Source: Thalassobium sp. R2A62 | GTDB lineage: Bacteria > Pseudomonadota > Alphaproteobacteria > Rhodobacterales > Rhodobacteraceae | Length of the DNA: 64,000 nucleotides | Reading direction: 5' to 3' | Assembly (NCBI RefSeq): GCF_000161835.1 | Contig: NZ_GG697169.2 | Coordinates: 2,918,575 to 2,982,574 of the forward strand | Shown here: positions 28,817 through 37,540 of the stretch, in pieces | How the letters are laid out: every line of letters starts with the position of its first letter | How positions within the stretch are numbered: position 1 is the stretch's first letter | Made by a program: the position numbers and the translations under genes | Notes under the pieces: generated by a model | What the model was told of the DNA's origin: nothing | The model's input: the letters and a program-made list of their open reading frames with translations, nothing else | The model's database searches: none

Positions 28817-28851
28817 TTTGTGATCACAGGTTGAAAAAGTGTGATCACAAA
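28817..28851 (-). promoter_or_regulatory. Two TGTGATCACA operators upstream of sucC
   Basis: Perfect palindromes TGTGATCACA at 28819-28828 and 28840-28849 have centres 21 bp apart. One is preceded by TT, the other followed by AA. They sit between sucC (minus) and a divergent glycosyltransferase gene. The core matches the operator at the GntR gene (18692-18705) and the pair before sdhC. Binding by the GntR regulator, probably as activator, is inferred. Confidence 0.78.
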
Positions 28852-28955
28852 TTACCTGATGATCATAATTACCAAGAATTTAACGGGTTTGAAAAGATTC
28901 GTGAGGCTGCTAGCAATAGGGTGGGCCGAGACGCGCCCCGAGTTTGGCGGTGGGA

Positions 28956-29972
28956 ATGACAAAAACAACCTGGTCAGCGGTAGCAACGGTGGATGAACCC
29001 CCCGCATTGGTACAGGCGTGGGTTGCGTGGCATCTGGCGCTGGGCGCAAAAGAGGTGTTTGTCTATTTTGACCGACCTGATGATCCAGCCGCAGATTTGA
29101 TCGAGGGCACGCCACGGGTTCATGTCACCCGATGTGACGCCGCCTATTGGGAGGCCAAAGGCCGCCGCCCAGATCCGCATCAATCGCGCCAACTGCGCAA
29201 TGGAACGGACGCGTTTCACCGAACTCAGGCCGCGTGGTTGTTGCATTTGGATGCGGATGAATACCTGTGGTGCGAGAGCGATTTGGCCCAAGAGCTGAGC
29301 GAGCAAGAGGTTGAGGTGGATTTTGTTCGTCTGCGCAATGTTGAACGCATTTATCGTGTTGGCGAGGCTGCGCCGACAATCTTTGGTGACGCCTTCCGCA
29401 AGCCGCTAAAAGGGCAGCCCGAACGGGGTGCCGAGCTCTTTGGCCCAGACTTTTTGATGACGTCGCGTGGGCTGACCGGACATTCGGTTGGCAAGTCGAT
29501 CACGCGGGTGCGGGGCGATCGCAAGATTGCGATCCATAAACCACGTGGTCAGAACAAGGCCGAGACCGAGGCGCTGGTTCGTTCGTTTTCCAGCTCTACA
29601 ACTCTGCTGCACTTTGATGGGCTGACGCCGCTCAACTGGATTTACAAGCTTTTGCGCAAGGCACACTCGATTTCAGACGAAGGCGGCATTGCAGCGTCGC
29701 CGCATCGGCAAAAACAACTGGATGCGGTTGTCGCTAAAGCGCATGATCCGGCGACCGCAACCGACCTGCATGACAGGCTCAAGGTCGTGGATGAAACGCG
29801 GATGTCCGAACTGCTATGGTTGGGTTTGACCTACGAAGTGCCGTTCGATGTGACCGCAGCCTTGGCCGAGGTTTTTCCCCGCCAAGACATTGATCTGTCA
29901 CCTGCGGCGATTGACGCATGGTTGTGGGCGCAAAAGGGTGACTTGATGCGGCGCTACGGGTTGGACGGTTAG
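28956..29972 (+). CDS. Glycosyltransferase family 2-like protein
   Basis: Predicted cytoplasmic transferase of 338 residues. It begins with a GT-A-like segment (TTWSAVATVDEPPALVQAW, HLALGAKEVFVYFDRPDD) and has a DxD-type metal motif, LHLDADEYLW, near 95. Conserved HKPRGQNK follows. This is the roseobacter-type family often annotated as glycosyltransferase family 2/92. Acceptor and sugar are unknown. ATG at 28956 is preferred over an in-frame TTG four codons earlier. It diverges from sucC and its stop overlaps the end of the convergent 29969-31180 gene by 4 bases. Confidence 0.78.
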   Translation: MTKTTWSAVATVDEPPALVQAWVAWHLALGAKEVFVYFDRPDDPAADLIEGTPRVHVTRCDAAYWEAKGRRPDPHQSRQLRNGTDAFHRTQAAWLLHLDADEYLWCESDLAQELSEQEVEVDFVRLRNVERIYRVGEAAPTIFGDAFRKPLKGQPERGAELFGPDFLMTSRGLTGHSVGKSITRVRGDRKIAIHKPRGQNKAETEALVRSFSSSTTLLHFDGLTPLNWIYKLLRKAHSISDEGGIAASPHRQKQLDAVVAKAHDPATATDLHDRLKVVDETRMSELLWLGLTYEVPFDVTAALAEVFPRQDIDLSPAAIDAWLWAQKGDLMRRYGLDG

Positions 29973-31180
29973 TTCAGAAACAACATGAACAGGCCCGCCG
30001 CATTGCCCGTTACGCGGTTGAAATCACTCAAGGTCTGAAAATCAGCGACTGACCCTTGCTCCATATATTTGGCAAGCGCGTGACCCTGAATATAACCAAT
30101 GATGTCAATCGGTTCAGGGTCTATTGTCCATGATTTCAAATTGATACCAGCAGTGTCGTTCATCAGCCAGTGCGGCACCAACAAGTCGCCCTCTAACAGG
30201 GATGTCGTATCCTTGAGCACGGCCTGCCACGCAGCCCCTGTACCCTTAGGCATTTCGAGAGGTAGCGCTGCAGTTTGACGGTCGTTCGGTACCCATTCAT
30301 TCAGATTGTCCGTCTCTGCCTCTACCAAACGCCAAAAGGTTTCGCTGTCGCGCATCATTTCCAGCAGGTGCGCATGTGCGGCGCGGGTGCGCGAGACGTC
30401 GGGTTGCTGTTCAAGCGTCGCAATCAGTGAAGAGATGATGAACAAGGTATTTGCATCATCGCGCGTCACAAACTGGGCCACAGCGGGGCCGCCCCGCAAA
30501 TCGTTGAGGCGCGCATCGCCGGTCATCACATCGGTCAACGCCGTCGTCGGGTCAAAGGCCAACGCGAGATTGGCAGTGCCTGACATCAAGTGGGTGTAGG
30601 CCGAAAGCCAGTGAACATCGGCCGTATCAAGGCGGACGACGGCTAGGGGGCTGTCCGCGAGTTGCTCGATCGCGGCCTCAGATTCCCATGCAGGAAGCGC
30701 AAGGAGAACGCCAAGTTCGCCCAGTCCCTCACCCAAGTTGCGTGTGCCGTTCGCATCGATGTCAAGCCACAGCTCTGCAAGGTCGAGATTCAACGCCACA
30801 TCGCCACTGATTTGGTCAAGCGCCGCACGGGCCTTGGTCATGTGACTGTCAACATCGCCGAAGATCCGTTCGATCGTATCAGGCGTGAACGGATCAGCGT
30901 TCGGGTTTGGTGGCAACGGCAGCGCAAGGCTCGGAATGTCCAACGTGTCATCAACCATGCCTGTGCGATAGCGATGCTGGAACGCGCTTTCGATGCCGCG
31001 AAGGAAATTCGCGACGCCAAGCGTAAAGTGTTCATCATTGCTGCGCGTCGGGAGATATTCCAGCACGTTGATCGTGGCCTCAAGCCCGTTTGGCGACAGC
31101 TTGGCCGATGGGGTGGCGTCGCCCCATGCGGCCGTGGTCAGCATCAGGCTTGTGCAGGCGGTTATCAGAAAACGGTACAT
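29969..31180 (-). CDS. Secreted protein of unknown function
   Basis: Predicted 403-residue protein with a signal peptide (MYRFLITACTSLMLTTAAWGD, cleavage after AWG). The mature part is mostly helical with many Asp/Thr/Leu residues and no recognised domain; segments such as LNLDLAELWLDIDANG resemble a calcium-binding-like acidic loop, but only weakly. The ATG at 31180 is chosen because a GGGAGA ribosome site and the signal peptide follow it; the open frame continues to 31210. It lies downstream of mdh behind a terminator and has its own upstream palindrome at 31217-31229. Confidence 0.75.
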   Translation of the reverse strand: MYRFLITACTSLMLTTAAWGDATPSAKLSPNGLEATINVLEYLPTRSNDEHFTLGVANFLRGIESAFQHRYRTGMVDDTLDIPSLALPLPPNPNADPFTPDTIERIFGDVDSHMTKARAALDQISGDVALNLDLAELWLDIDANGTRNLGEGLGELGVLLALPAWESEAAIEQLADSPLAVVRLDTADVHWLSAYTHLMSGTANLALAFDPTTALTDVMTGDARLNDLRGGPAVAQFVTRDDANTLFIISSLIATLEQQPDVSRTRAAHAHLLEMMRDSETFWRLVEAETDNLNEWVPNDRQTAALPLEMPKGTGAAWQAVLKDTTSLLEGDLLVPHWLMNDTAGINLKSWTIDPEPIDIIGYIQGHALAKYMEQGSVADFQTLSDFNRVTGNAAGLFMLFLN

Positions 31181-31216
31181 CTTGTTTCTCCCATTGATCG
31201 ATTTGAACATAGTTTG

Positions 31217-31229
31217 TGAACATTGTTCA
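31217..31229. promoter_or_regulatory. TGAACATTGTTCA palindrome upstream of the secreted-protein gene
   Basis: A perfect inverted repeat with a single central T lies 37-49 bases upstream of the ATG at 31180. A third GAACA copy occurs at 31205. Its spacing does not match the alphaproteobacterial LexA consensus. The binding factor is unknown. Confidence 0.4.
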
Positions 31230-31250
31230 TTTCAATGTGTGGCACAAAGA

Positions 31251-31277
31251 AAAAGGGCCACCCGAGGGCAGCCCTTT
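31251..31277 (-). terminator. Terminator after mdh
   Basis: On the minus strand AAAGGGC (from 31277) pairs with GCCCTTTT (to 31251), with a 12-nt loop and a T-rich tail TTTTCTTTG. It follows the mdh stop by about 20 bases. Confidence 0.8.
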
Positions 31278-31296
31278 GAAATAATGTGAGTTTTTC

Positions 31297-32271
<975 letters not shown>

Positions 32272-32450
32272 CTATGAGGTTTTGGTCAGTGAGGTTTTGA
32301 TCGGGGGCGTGCTACCGCTTTGCGCTAGGGCTGGCAAGGGCCGTACCTGAGTTGTGACTGCGGCTGGCGCGATTCAAAAATGCTCAAAAAAATGGCGACA
32401 TTAGGGATTTATGCGCCAAGACAGGGGGTTGGGACCTAGGTGTCATACAA

Positions 32451-32483
32451 AAAAGAACCCAAAGCGATGCGACGGGTTCTTTT
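32451..32483 (-). terminator. Terminator downstream of the 32517-32810 frame
   Basis: AAAAGAACCC (32451-32460) and GGGTTCTTTT (32474-32483) form a 10-bp perfect stem with a T-run in the minus direction. It shows that a transcript from the preceding minus-strand gene remnant ends here before mdh. Confidence 0.85.
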
Positions 32484-32516
32484 GCAATGCAGCGTTGTAT
32501 GGAGGTTTTCCAACAA

Positions 32517-32810
32517 TTATGCAGGTGGATCCGTGTTCGGAAGCGCCTCTGCCACCTGCTGATAGGATTGACCCGAAGCGACAAGACAGGTCGGACCACC
32601 CGGCGTTGTGACAGTAATGGTCCATGAGCCGGCATCGAGATTCGCGAACACCGTGACCACCGTATTGTTCGAGCCCAGCGCGATCGACTGGCGGGATTCG
32701 CCATAGCGGTCAGCGAGCCGTTCAACGACAGCAGTATGAGGACCACAGGCACCGCCTGATTGCGCAAAGGCGTGGTTGGTTGCGAACAGCAGCGCGCCAA
32801 ACCCCGAGAG
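32517..32810 (-). pseudogene. Small secreted protein lacking a start codon
   Basis: The frame encodes a recognisable signal-peptide end (LSGFGALLFATNHAFAQ) and a mature part beginning SGGACGPHTAVVERLADRYGE, then SNNTVVTVFANLDAGSW and a C-terminus ending LPNTDPPA. The reading looks like a genuine small periplasmic protein, with only two Cys. Upstream, however, the frame meets a TGA at 32817-32819 and no ATG, GTG or TTG starts it. A true terminator follows. The start has been lost by a small indel, or a rare start codon is used, or the sequence contains an error. Function unknown. Confidence 0.6.
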
Positions 32811-32819
32811 AGAGTGTCA

Positions 32820-33160
32820 AAAAATGTTTGTTCTTGCCGTGCCCCGTTCCAATAGATGTTTCGTGAAGGCGGAGGCCAAACGTCCCTGTGATGACCTCCG
32901 CTGATACAATGCAGCGACGATCAACAGTTCCCCGACTGAACGGTTTGACGTTCGGCCAACCTTTCGTTGCTGTGCGGACAATCTGAGGTAAAATATTTCA
33001 AAATAGGTTAACATACCCGAGCGGGGCCTGTTGCGCAGGGGTCTACTGGGCGTCTGCTGCCGAGGTTTCGCTGCGTCGCGGCAAAATCCCCCTTGAATGA
33101 TTTATCAAAATAATGCGATCACGGCGCAAGAATATTACAACGTGAACAAAGGTTCATCTC
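32820..33160. other. Intergenic region upstream of the malyl-CoA family gene
   Basis: No convincing gene is seen here. A 65-codon open frame at 32817-33014 (minus) has no similarity I recognise and no ribosome site. The part 33100-33160 should hold the promoter of the plus-strand gene at 33161; no perfect TGTGATCACA is present, only a partial GCGATCACGG. Confidence 0.5.
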
Positions 33161-34027
33161 ATGACACATCGTCCCTATCGCTCGGCTCTGTATCTTCCTG
33201 GCTCAAATGACCGGGCATTAGACAAAGCGCGGACGCTGGCAGTTGATGCGATTCTCTTTGATCTAGAAGACGCGGTTGCGGTTGATCAAAAGGCAGCGGC
33301 CCGCGATGGACTGGCTGCTGCTTTGATTCAAGGCGGCTATGGCGGTCGCGCGCGGATCGTTCGGATCAACGGGTTTGATACGGAATGGGCCGACGATGAT
33401 CTGGCGGCCATTGCAGCGGCAAAGCCGGACGGAATTTTGCTGCCCAAGGTCGACAGTGGCGCCGATATCGAGACACTGGATGCCAAGATGAGCGCGCTTT
33501 CTGGCTACGGTGATACGCGGATCTGGGCGATGATCGAAACGCCGTTGGGCGTGTTGAATGCCGCCCAAATCGCTGCACACCCTCGGATGGAGGGATTCGT
33601 GTTGGGTACCAATGATCTGGCCAAAGATCTGAACACACGGTCTGGTGTGGCACGAGGGCCGTTGATGACCTCATTGCAACTCAGCCTGCTGGCTGCGCGT
33701 GCGCACGGTCTGGTCGCATTGGACGGTGTGTATAACGCGTTCAAGGACGAAGACGGGTTGCGCGCGGAATGCGAGCAAGGCCGCGACATGGGATTTGATG
33801 GCAAGACATTGATCCACCCAGCCCAAGTGGCGGTGGCCAACGTGGCCTTTGCCCCGTCAGAGCAAGAGGTCGATCTGGCCCATCGTCAAATCGAAGCGTT
33901 TGAAGCGGCAGAAGCCGAAGGCAAAGGCGTCGCAGTCGTCGATGGGCTTATCGTTGAAAACTTGCATATCGTTACCGCTCGGGCGACGCTGGCCAAGATG
34001 AAAATGATTGCCACATTGGAGAACTAA
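33161..34027 (+). CDS. HpcH/HpaI-CitE family: (3S)-malyl-CoA thioesterase or malyl-CoA lyase-like
   Basis: Magnesium-dependent TIM-barrel protein of 288 residues. The N-terminal RSALYLPGSNDRALDKA, FDLEDAV metal and CoA-binding region, MIETPLGVLNA and GTNDLAKDLN segments are typical. In Rhodobacter sphaeroides the Mcl2 paralogue in a similar mdh-sdh setting is a (3S)-malyl-CoA thioesterase, releasing malate from malyl-CoA in the ethylmalonyl-CoA pathway (known from that species). Mcl1-type lyase activity cannot be excluded from sequence. It heads a tight operon with NnrU, DUF1737 and mch genes. Confidence 0.82.
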   Translation: MTHRPYRSALYLPGSNDRALDKARTLAVDAILFDLEDAVAVDQKAAARDGLAAALIQGGYGGRARIVRINGFDTEWADDDLAAIAAAKPDGILLPKVDSGADIETLDAKMSALSGYGDTRIWAMIETPLGVLNAAQIAAHPRMEGFVLGTNDLAKDLNTRSGVARGPLMTSLQLSLLAARAHGLVALDGVYNAFKDEDGLRAECEQGRDMGFDGKTLIHPAQVAVANVAFAPSEQEVDLAHRQIEAFEAAEAEGKGVAVVDGLIVENLHIVTARATLAKMKMIATLEN

Positions 34028-34585
34028 ATGACCCTTTTGATCCTTGGACTTATTTTGTGGGTTGCGGCCCATTTCCTAAATCGTTTGGCGCCGGATTTGC
34101 GGACCCGAATGGGTGATCCGGGCAAGGGGATGGTGGCAATCGCAATCATCATCAGTGTCGTGTTGATGGTGTTGGGATATCGGTCTGCTGATGGTGCCGT
34201 GTTTTGGGGGCGGTCTGGTGGCTTGGTCGGGATCAACAATCTGCTGATGATCTTGGCCTTCTATATGTACGCAGTGAGCGGACCCAAAGGCGCGCGGGTT
34301 TGGGTTGGAACAAAAGTGCGACATCCGCAGCTCGTTGGCTTTTCGATTTGGGCCGTCGCGCATTTGCTTGTGAACGGTGATGTTCCGTCGTTTGTCTTGT
34401 TCGGCGGATTGCTTGCGTGGTCGCTAGGCTCGATCGTGTTGATAAACGCCCAAGAAGGCGCGTGGACGCCGCCCGAGCAGGCCCCGATGAAAAAAGAAGC
34501 TGTGGCAGTGGTCATCACTTTGGTCGTCGTGGCCATCGTCATCGCCATTCACACATGGCTGGGCGTGACGCCCGTTGGAGAATAA
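34028..34585 (+). CDS. NnrU family membrane protein
   Basis: Membrane protein of 185 residues with about five helices, similar to the N-terminal part of NnrU, a family linked to denitrification genes in Rhodobacterales but of unknown mechanism. It starts immediately after the previous stop, so translation is probably coupled. Its place in an ethylmalonyl-CoA pathway operon rather than near nitrite or nitric-oxide reductase argues against a strict denitrification role. Confidence 0.8.
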   Translation: MTLLILGLILWVAAHFLNRLAPDLRTRMGDPGKGMVAIAIIISVVLMVLGYRSADGAVFWGRSGGLVGINNLLMILAFYMYAVSGPKGARVWVGTKVRHPQLVGFSIWAVAHLLVNGDVPSFVLFGGLLAWSLGSIVLINAQEGAWTPPEQAPMKKEAVAVVITLVVVAIVIAIHTWLGVTPVGE

Positions 34586-34588
34586 CGC

Positions 34589-34795
34589 ATGAGCACGATT
34601 TACCGGTTGTTGACCGAAGAGGACACATCCGCCTTTTGCCACAAGGTCAGCGATGCCTTGGCCAAGGGTTGGACGCTGTATGGCGATCCGACCTATGCGT
34701 TTGATGCGGCCAACGGCGTGATGCGTTGCGGCCAAGCTATTATCAAAAATGTTGATGCCGAATACGCGCCGGAAATGAAGCTGGGCCAACAATGA
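34589..34795 (+). CDS. DUF1737 protein
   Basis: Small soluble protein of 68 residues matching the DUF1737 pattern: YRLLTEEDTSAFCHKVSDAL, then AKGWTLYGDPTYAFD and MRCGQAIIK. Function unknown. It overlaps mch by 4 bases and follows the NnrU-like gene by 3 bases, so it belongs to this operon. Confidence 0.85.
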   Translation: MSTIYRLLTEEDTSAFCHKVSDALAKGWTLYGDPTYAFDAANGVMRCGQAIIKNVDAEYAPEMKLGQQ

Positions 34796-35817
34796 AGACC
34801 AATGCTGGCCGATTTTTCGAGGACTACAGCGTTGGTCAGGAAATCAAACATGCGGTGTCGCGCACGGTAAAGATGGGCGAACGGGCGTTGTACCATATGC
34901 TATATCCCGCGCGGCATGCTCTCTATTCGTCGGACCAATTCGCCCAAAGCTGTGGTCTGCCGTTTAGCCCTCTGGATGATCTGATCGGGTTTCACGTCGT
35001 GTTTGGCAAAACGGTGCCTGATGTGTCGCTGAATGCCGTCGCCAACCTTGGCTATGCCGAAGGCGTCTTCAAAGCACAGGTCTGGCCCGGTGATACATTG
35101 CGGTCCGTCTCGGACGTGATTGGGGTCAAGCAAAACTCGAACGGCAAAAGCGGTGTGGTCTGGGTACGGACGCGCGGTTTGAACCAGCATGACCAAGAGG
35201 TCATGAGCTATGTGCGTTGGGTTATGGTGCGCAAACGGGACGTTGATGCGCCCGCGCCAGCCACTGTGATCCCCGATCTGGCGGCTGTTGTTATTGCCGA
35301 TGATCTTGTTCTGCCAAAGGGTCTGAATTTCGACAATTATGACTTTGATCTGGCGGGAGAGCCGCACCGAATGGGCGATTATCAGGTCGGCGAGATTATC
35401 GACCACGTCGACGGTGTCACGATCGAAGAAGCTGAGCATATGATGGCCACGCGTCTGTGGCAGAACACGGCCAAGGTGCATTTCGATGCGACCGCGCGTC
35501 CAGACGGGACGAGGCTGATCTATGGCGGGCACGTGATTTCGATGGCGCGTGCGCTGTCGTTCAACGGGCTAGCCAATGCGCAGATGATCGCAGCAATCAA
35601 CAGCGGCGCCCATGCCAACCCATGTCTTGCTGGTGATACGGTGCGTGCGTGGTCTGAGGTGTTGGATGTGGCTGATACGTCCGAACCGAGCGTCGGAGCG
35701 ATCCGTCTACGGCTTGTGGCGACACGAGGTGACGCTGGCGTCCTAAAAACCGAAGAGGGCAAGTATCACGGCGATGTCTTGCTCGATCTCGACTATTGGG
35801 CCTTTATGCCCAAATAA
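34792..35817 (+). CDS. mch: Mesaconyl-C1-CoA hydratase (beta-methylmalyl-CoA dehydratase)
   Basis: Hydratase of 341 residues with two tandem MaoC-like hot-dog domains. It interconverts mesaconyl-CoA and beta-methylmalyl-CoA in the ethylmalonyl-CoA pathway. Conserved segments include FEDYSVGQEIKHAVSRTV, the ALYSSDQFAQSCG region, and in the second half the hydratase-type YGGHVISMARALSFNGL. The grouping with the malyl-CoA family gene upstream and with ccr and ecm about 10 kb away supports it. It overlaps the DUF1737 gene by 4 bases. Confidence 0.93.
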   Translation: MKTNAGRFFEDYSVGQEIKHAVSRTVKMGERALYHMLYPARHALYSSDQFAQSCGLPFSPLDDLIGFHVVFGKTVPDVSLNAVANLGYAEGVFKAQVWPGDTLRSVSDVIGVKQNSNGKSGVVWVRTRGLNQHDQEVMSYVRWVMVRKRDVDAPAPATVIPDLAAVVIADDLVLPKGLNFDNYDFDLAGEPHRMGDYQVGEIIDHVDGVTIEEAEHMMATRLWQNTAKVHFDATARPDGTRLIYGGHVISMARALSFNGLANAQMIAAINSGAHANPCLAGDTVRAWSEVLDVADTSEPSVGAIRLRLVATRGDAGVLKTEEGKYHGDVLLDLDYWAFMPK

Positions 35818-35835
35818 ATTTTGGGAGTGCGTGAC

Positions 35836-36564
35836 ATGAAATCGATGATCTTGGCGGCCGGTTTGGCGTTGGTCGCAACAGGTGTCGTGGCGCAAGACCG
35901 CGAAGAGTTCATCCGCGATAATATCCTTGCCATTTTCTATAACGAATTCGGTCATGCGTTGATCGATGTGCGCGACTTGCCGATCTTTGGTCAGAAAGAA
36001 GATGCAGCAGATGTGGCGTCTGTGATGTTGATGCATTCGCTTTACGAAGAAGAAACGGCCATCCAGATGGTGATGTCTGCTGCCAAAGCGTTCTATGCGG
36101 ACGCGGTCCAAGAGGCCAAGAGCGATGATGCCCCTTACTGGGATTCGCACGGTGCCAGCGAACAGCGGTACTTTAACACGATCTGCGTTTTCTATGGCGG
36201 CAATCCTGATGAGCGTTCGGATATGATTGACTTGATGGGTCTGCCAGAAGAACGGGCTGAAGGCTGCGAAGAAGAGTTCATGCAAGCAGACTTTAGCTGG
36301 GGCAATGCTTTGGCAGATATTGCTTCGGAAGAGGGCGCAGTGAGCTTTGACCTAGATGTGCGCGACGAAAGTGCGCCGATTACCAAGCTGACGATCACCG
36401 AAGAGCTAGAGGCGATGAACAGAACCTTTGCGTTAGAGAACCCCTTGCCCGTCCGGATCGAAAGCTGCGGAGAGGCAAACGCCTATTATGATCCAAATGA
36501 TCAATCGATCACGATGTGTACCGAATTCGAAGAAAGTTTGGGTCTGGTCTTTGACAACATGTGA
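35836..36564 (+). CDS. DUF4344-type secreted putative metallopeptidase, zinc ligand altered
   Basis: Exported protein of 242 residues with a signal peptide (MKSMILAAGLALVATGVVAQ). The segment FYNEFGHALIDVRDLPIFG followed by KEDAADVASVM matches DUF4344, where the usual motif is HExxH. Here the first His is Asn (NEFGH), so the canonical zinc site is incomplete and catalysis is doubtful. C-terminal Cys pairs could form a disulfide. ATG at 35836 is preferred over GTG/ATG at 35821 because it leads directly into the signal peptide. It sits just before the sdhC promoter. Confidence 0.75.
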   Translation: MKSMILAAGLALVATGVVAQDREEFIRDNILAIFYNEFGHALIDVRDLPIFGQKEDAADVASVMLMHSLYEEETAIQMVMSAAKAFYADAVQEAKSDDAPYWDSHGASEQRYFNTICVFYGGNPDERSDMIDLMGLPEERAEGCEEEFMQADFSWGNALADIASEEGAVSFDLDVRDESAPITKLTITEELEAMNRTFALENPLPVRIESCGEANAYYDPNDQSITMCTEFEESLGLVFDNM

Positions 36565-36582
36565 TTACGTCTTGCACTAAGT

Positions 36583-36617
36583 TTTGTGATCACACAGATA
36601 TTTTCTGTGATCACAAG
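36583..36617 (+). promoter_or_regulatory. Two TGTGATCACA operators upstream of sdhC
   Basis: Perfect palindromes TGTGATCACA at 36585-36594 and 36606-36615 with centres 21 bp apart, 134-164 bases upstream of the sdhC ATG. Site type, spacing and distance closely mirror the pair before sucC. This supports control of the sdh operon by the same GntR-type regulator; direct binding is inferred. Confidence 0.78.
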
Positions 36618-36748
36618 GTGTCATTTACCTGTGACCCGCGCCAAAAAACCACAGGATTGGGGTGTGGCTAGGCGTGACTCTCAGTCGTACATCGGTCATT
36701 AACAGGACAAAGCTATGCGTGAGCAAAGCCAAGCCGAAGGAACCGAAT

Positions 36749-37132
36749 ATGGCCGATGTGAACCGGGGCAATCGCCCGCTTTCGCCGCATCTGACGATTT
36801 ATCGCCCTCAGATGACCTCGATGACCTCTATTTTTGTGCGATTGACGGGCAATGCCTTGTTGATCGCGGCGTTGATGATTGTGTGGTGGTTTGTCGCCGC
36901 GGCCACAGGGCCTGAGGCGTTTGCAACCGCAGACGGATTTTTGCGCAGCTGGTTTGGGGATTTGGTTTTTTTCGCCTCGACTTGGGCGATCTGGTACCAC
37001 CTGTTGGGTGGCCTGCGTCACCTGATCTGGGACATGGGATATGGGCTGGATCTGCAATCGGCCTATAACATGGGATACGCAATGATCATTGGATCGCTGC
37101 TGTTGACCGTACTCACCGTCATCGTGTTGTAA
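36749..37132 (+). CDS. sdhC: Succinate dehydrogenase cytochrome b556 subunit
   Basis: Membrane anchor of complex II, 127 residues, three helices. RPLSPHLTIYRPQMTSMTSI and the haem-ligand region WAIWYHLLGGLRHLIWDMG are diagnostic. The frame is open from 36662, but the ATG at 36749 after GAAGGA is chosen because MADVNRGNRPLSPHL is the family start. First gene of the sdh operon. Confidence 0.95.
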   Translation: MADVNRGNRPLSPHLTIYRPQMTSMTSIFVRLTGNALLIAALMIVWWFVAAATGPEAFATADGFLRSWFGDLVFFASTWAIWYHLLGGLRHLIWDMGYGLDLQSAYNMGYAMIIGSLLLTVLTVIVL

Positions 37133-37143
37133 GGAGCGGGATC

Positions 37144-37515
37144 ATGGCATTTCTCACAGACCGTAAACGCGCCGCTGGCATGGGCTCGGCCAAGCAAGGC
37201 ACTGAACACCATTGGAGCATGATGGTCAGCTCGGCTGCTCTCTTGATCCTCGTCCCGCTGTTTATCTTTACCTTTGGGGCCGCATTGGGCGGCACCTACG
37301 AAGAGGTGATCGCCTACTATAGTCGCCCCGTACCTGCAGTGATCGCAGTACTGACGCTCTGGGTTGGCTTTATGCACTTTAAGAGCGGTGTGCAGGTGCT
37401 GATCGAGGACTACGTCCACGGCGTTGCCCGCAAGATCGCAATCATCGCGATGATCATTCTGTCCTACGGAGCGGCTGCTGCGGGCGTATTTGCCATCGCG
37501 CGGCTGGCTATTTGA
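37144..37515 (+). CDS. sdhD: Succinate dehydrogenase membrane anchor subunit
   Basis: Second membrane anchor of complex II, 123 residues, three helices, beginning MAFLTDRKRAAGMGSAKQG with GTEHHWSMMVSS nearby. SdhD families vary in sequence; identity rests on position between sdhC and sdhA, size and helix pattern. It binds haem b and quinone with SdhC. Confidence 0.93.
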   Translation: MAFLTDRKRAAGMGSAKQGTEHHWSMMVSSAALLILVPLFIFTFGAALGGTYEEVIAYYSRPVPAVIAVLTLWVGFMHFKSGVQVLIEDYVHGVARKIAIIAMIILSYGAAAAGVFAIARLAI

Positions 37516-37540
37516 CCCCTTTTGAAATCGGAGCAACCTG

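Noticed and set aside
28817-28851. CRP/FNR sites
   Set aside because: The half sites TGTGA and TCACA abut without the 6-bp spacer of CRP, and there is no TTGAT-N4-ATCAA, so a CRP/FNR reading does not fit.
30662-31219. 185-codon plus-strand frame in the secreted-protein gene
   Set aside because: Overlaps a gene with a good signal peptide on the other strand; no family features.
31205-31229. LexA box
   Set aside because: The alphaproteobacterial consensus GTTC-N7-GTTC is not met; the GAAC copies are 9 and 3 bases apart.
32817-33014. 65-codon minus-strand frame
   Set aside because: No ribosome site, no similarity recognised, and it runs head-on into the gene remnant at 32517-32810.
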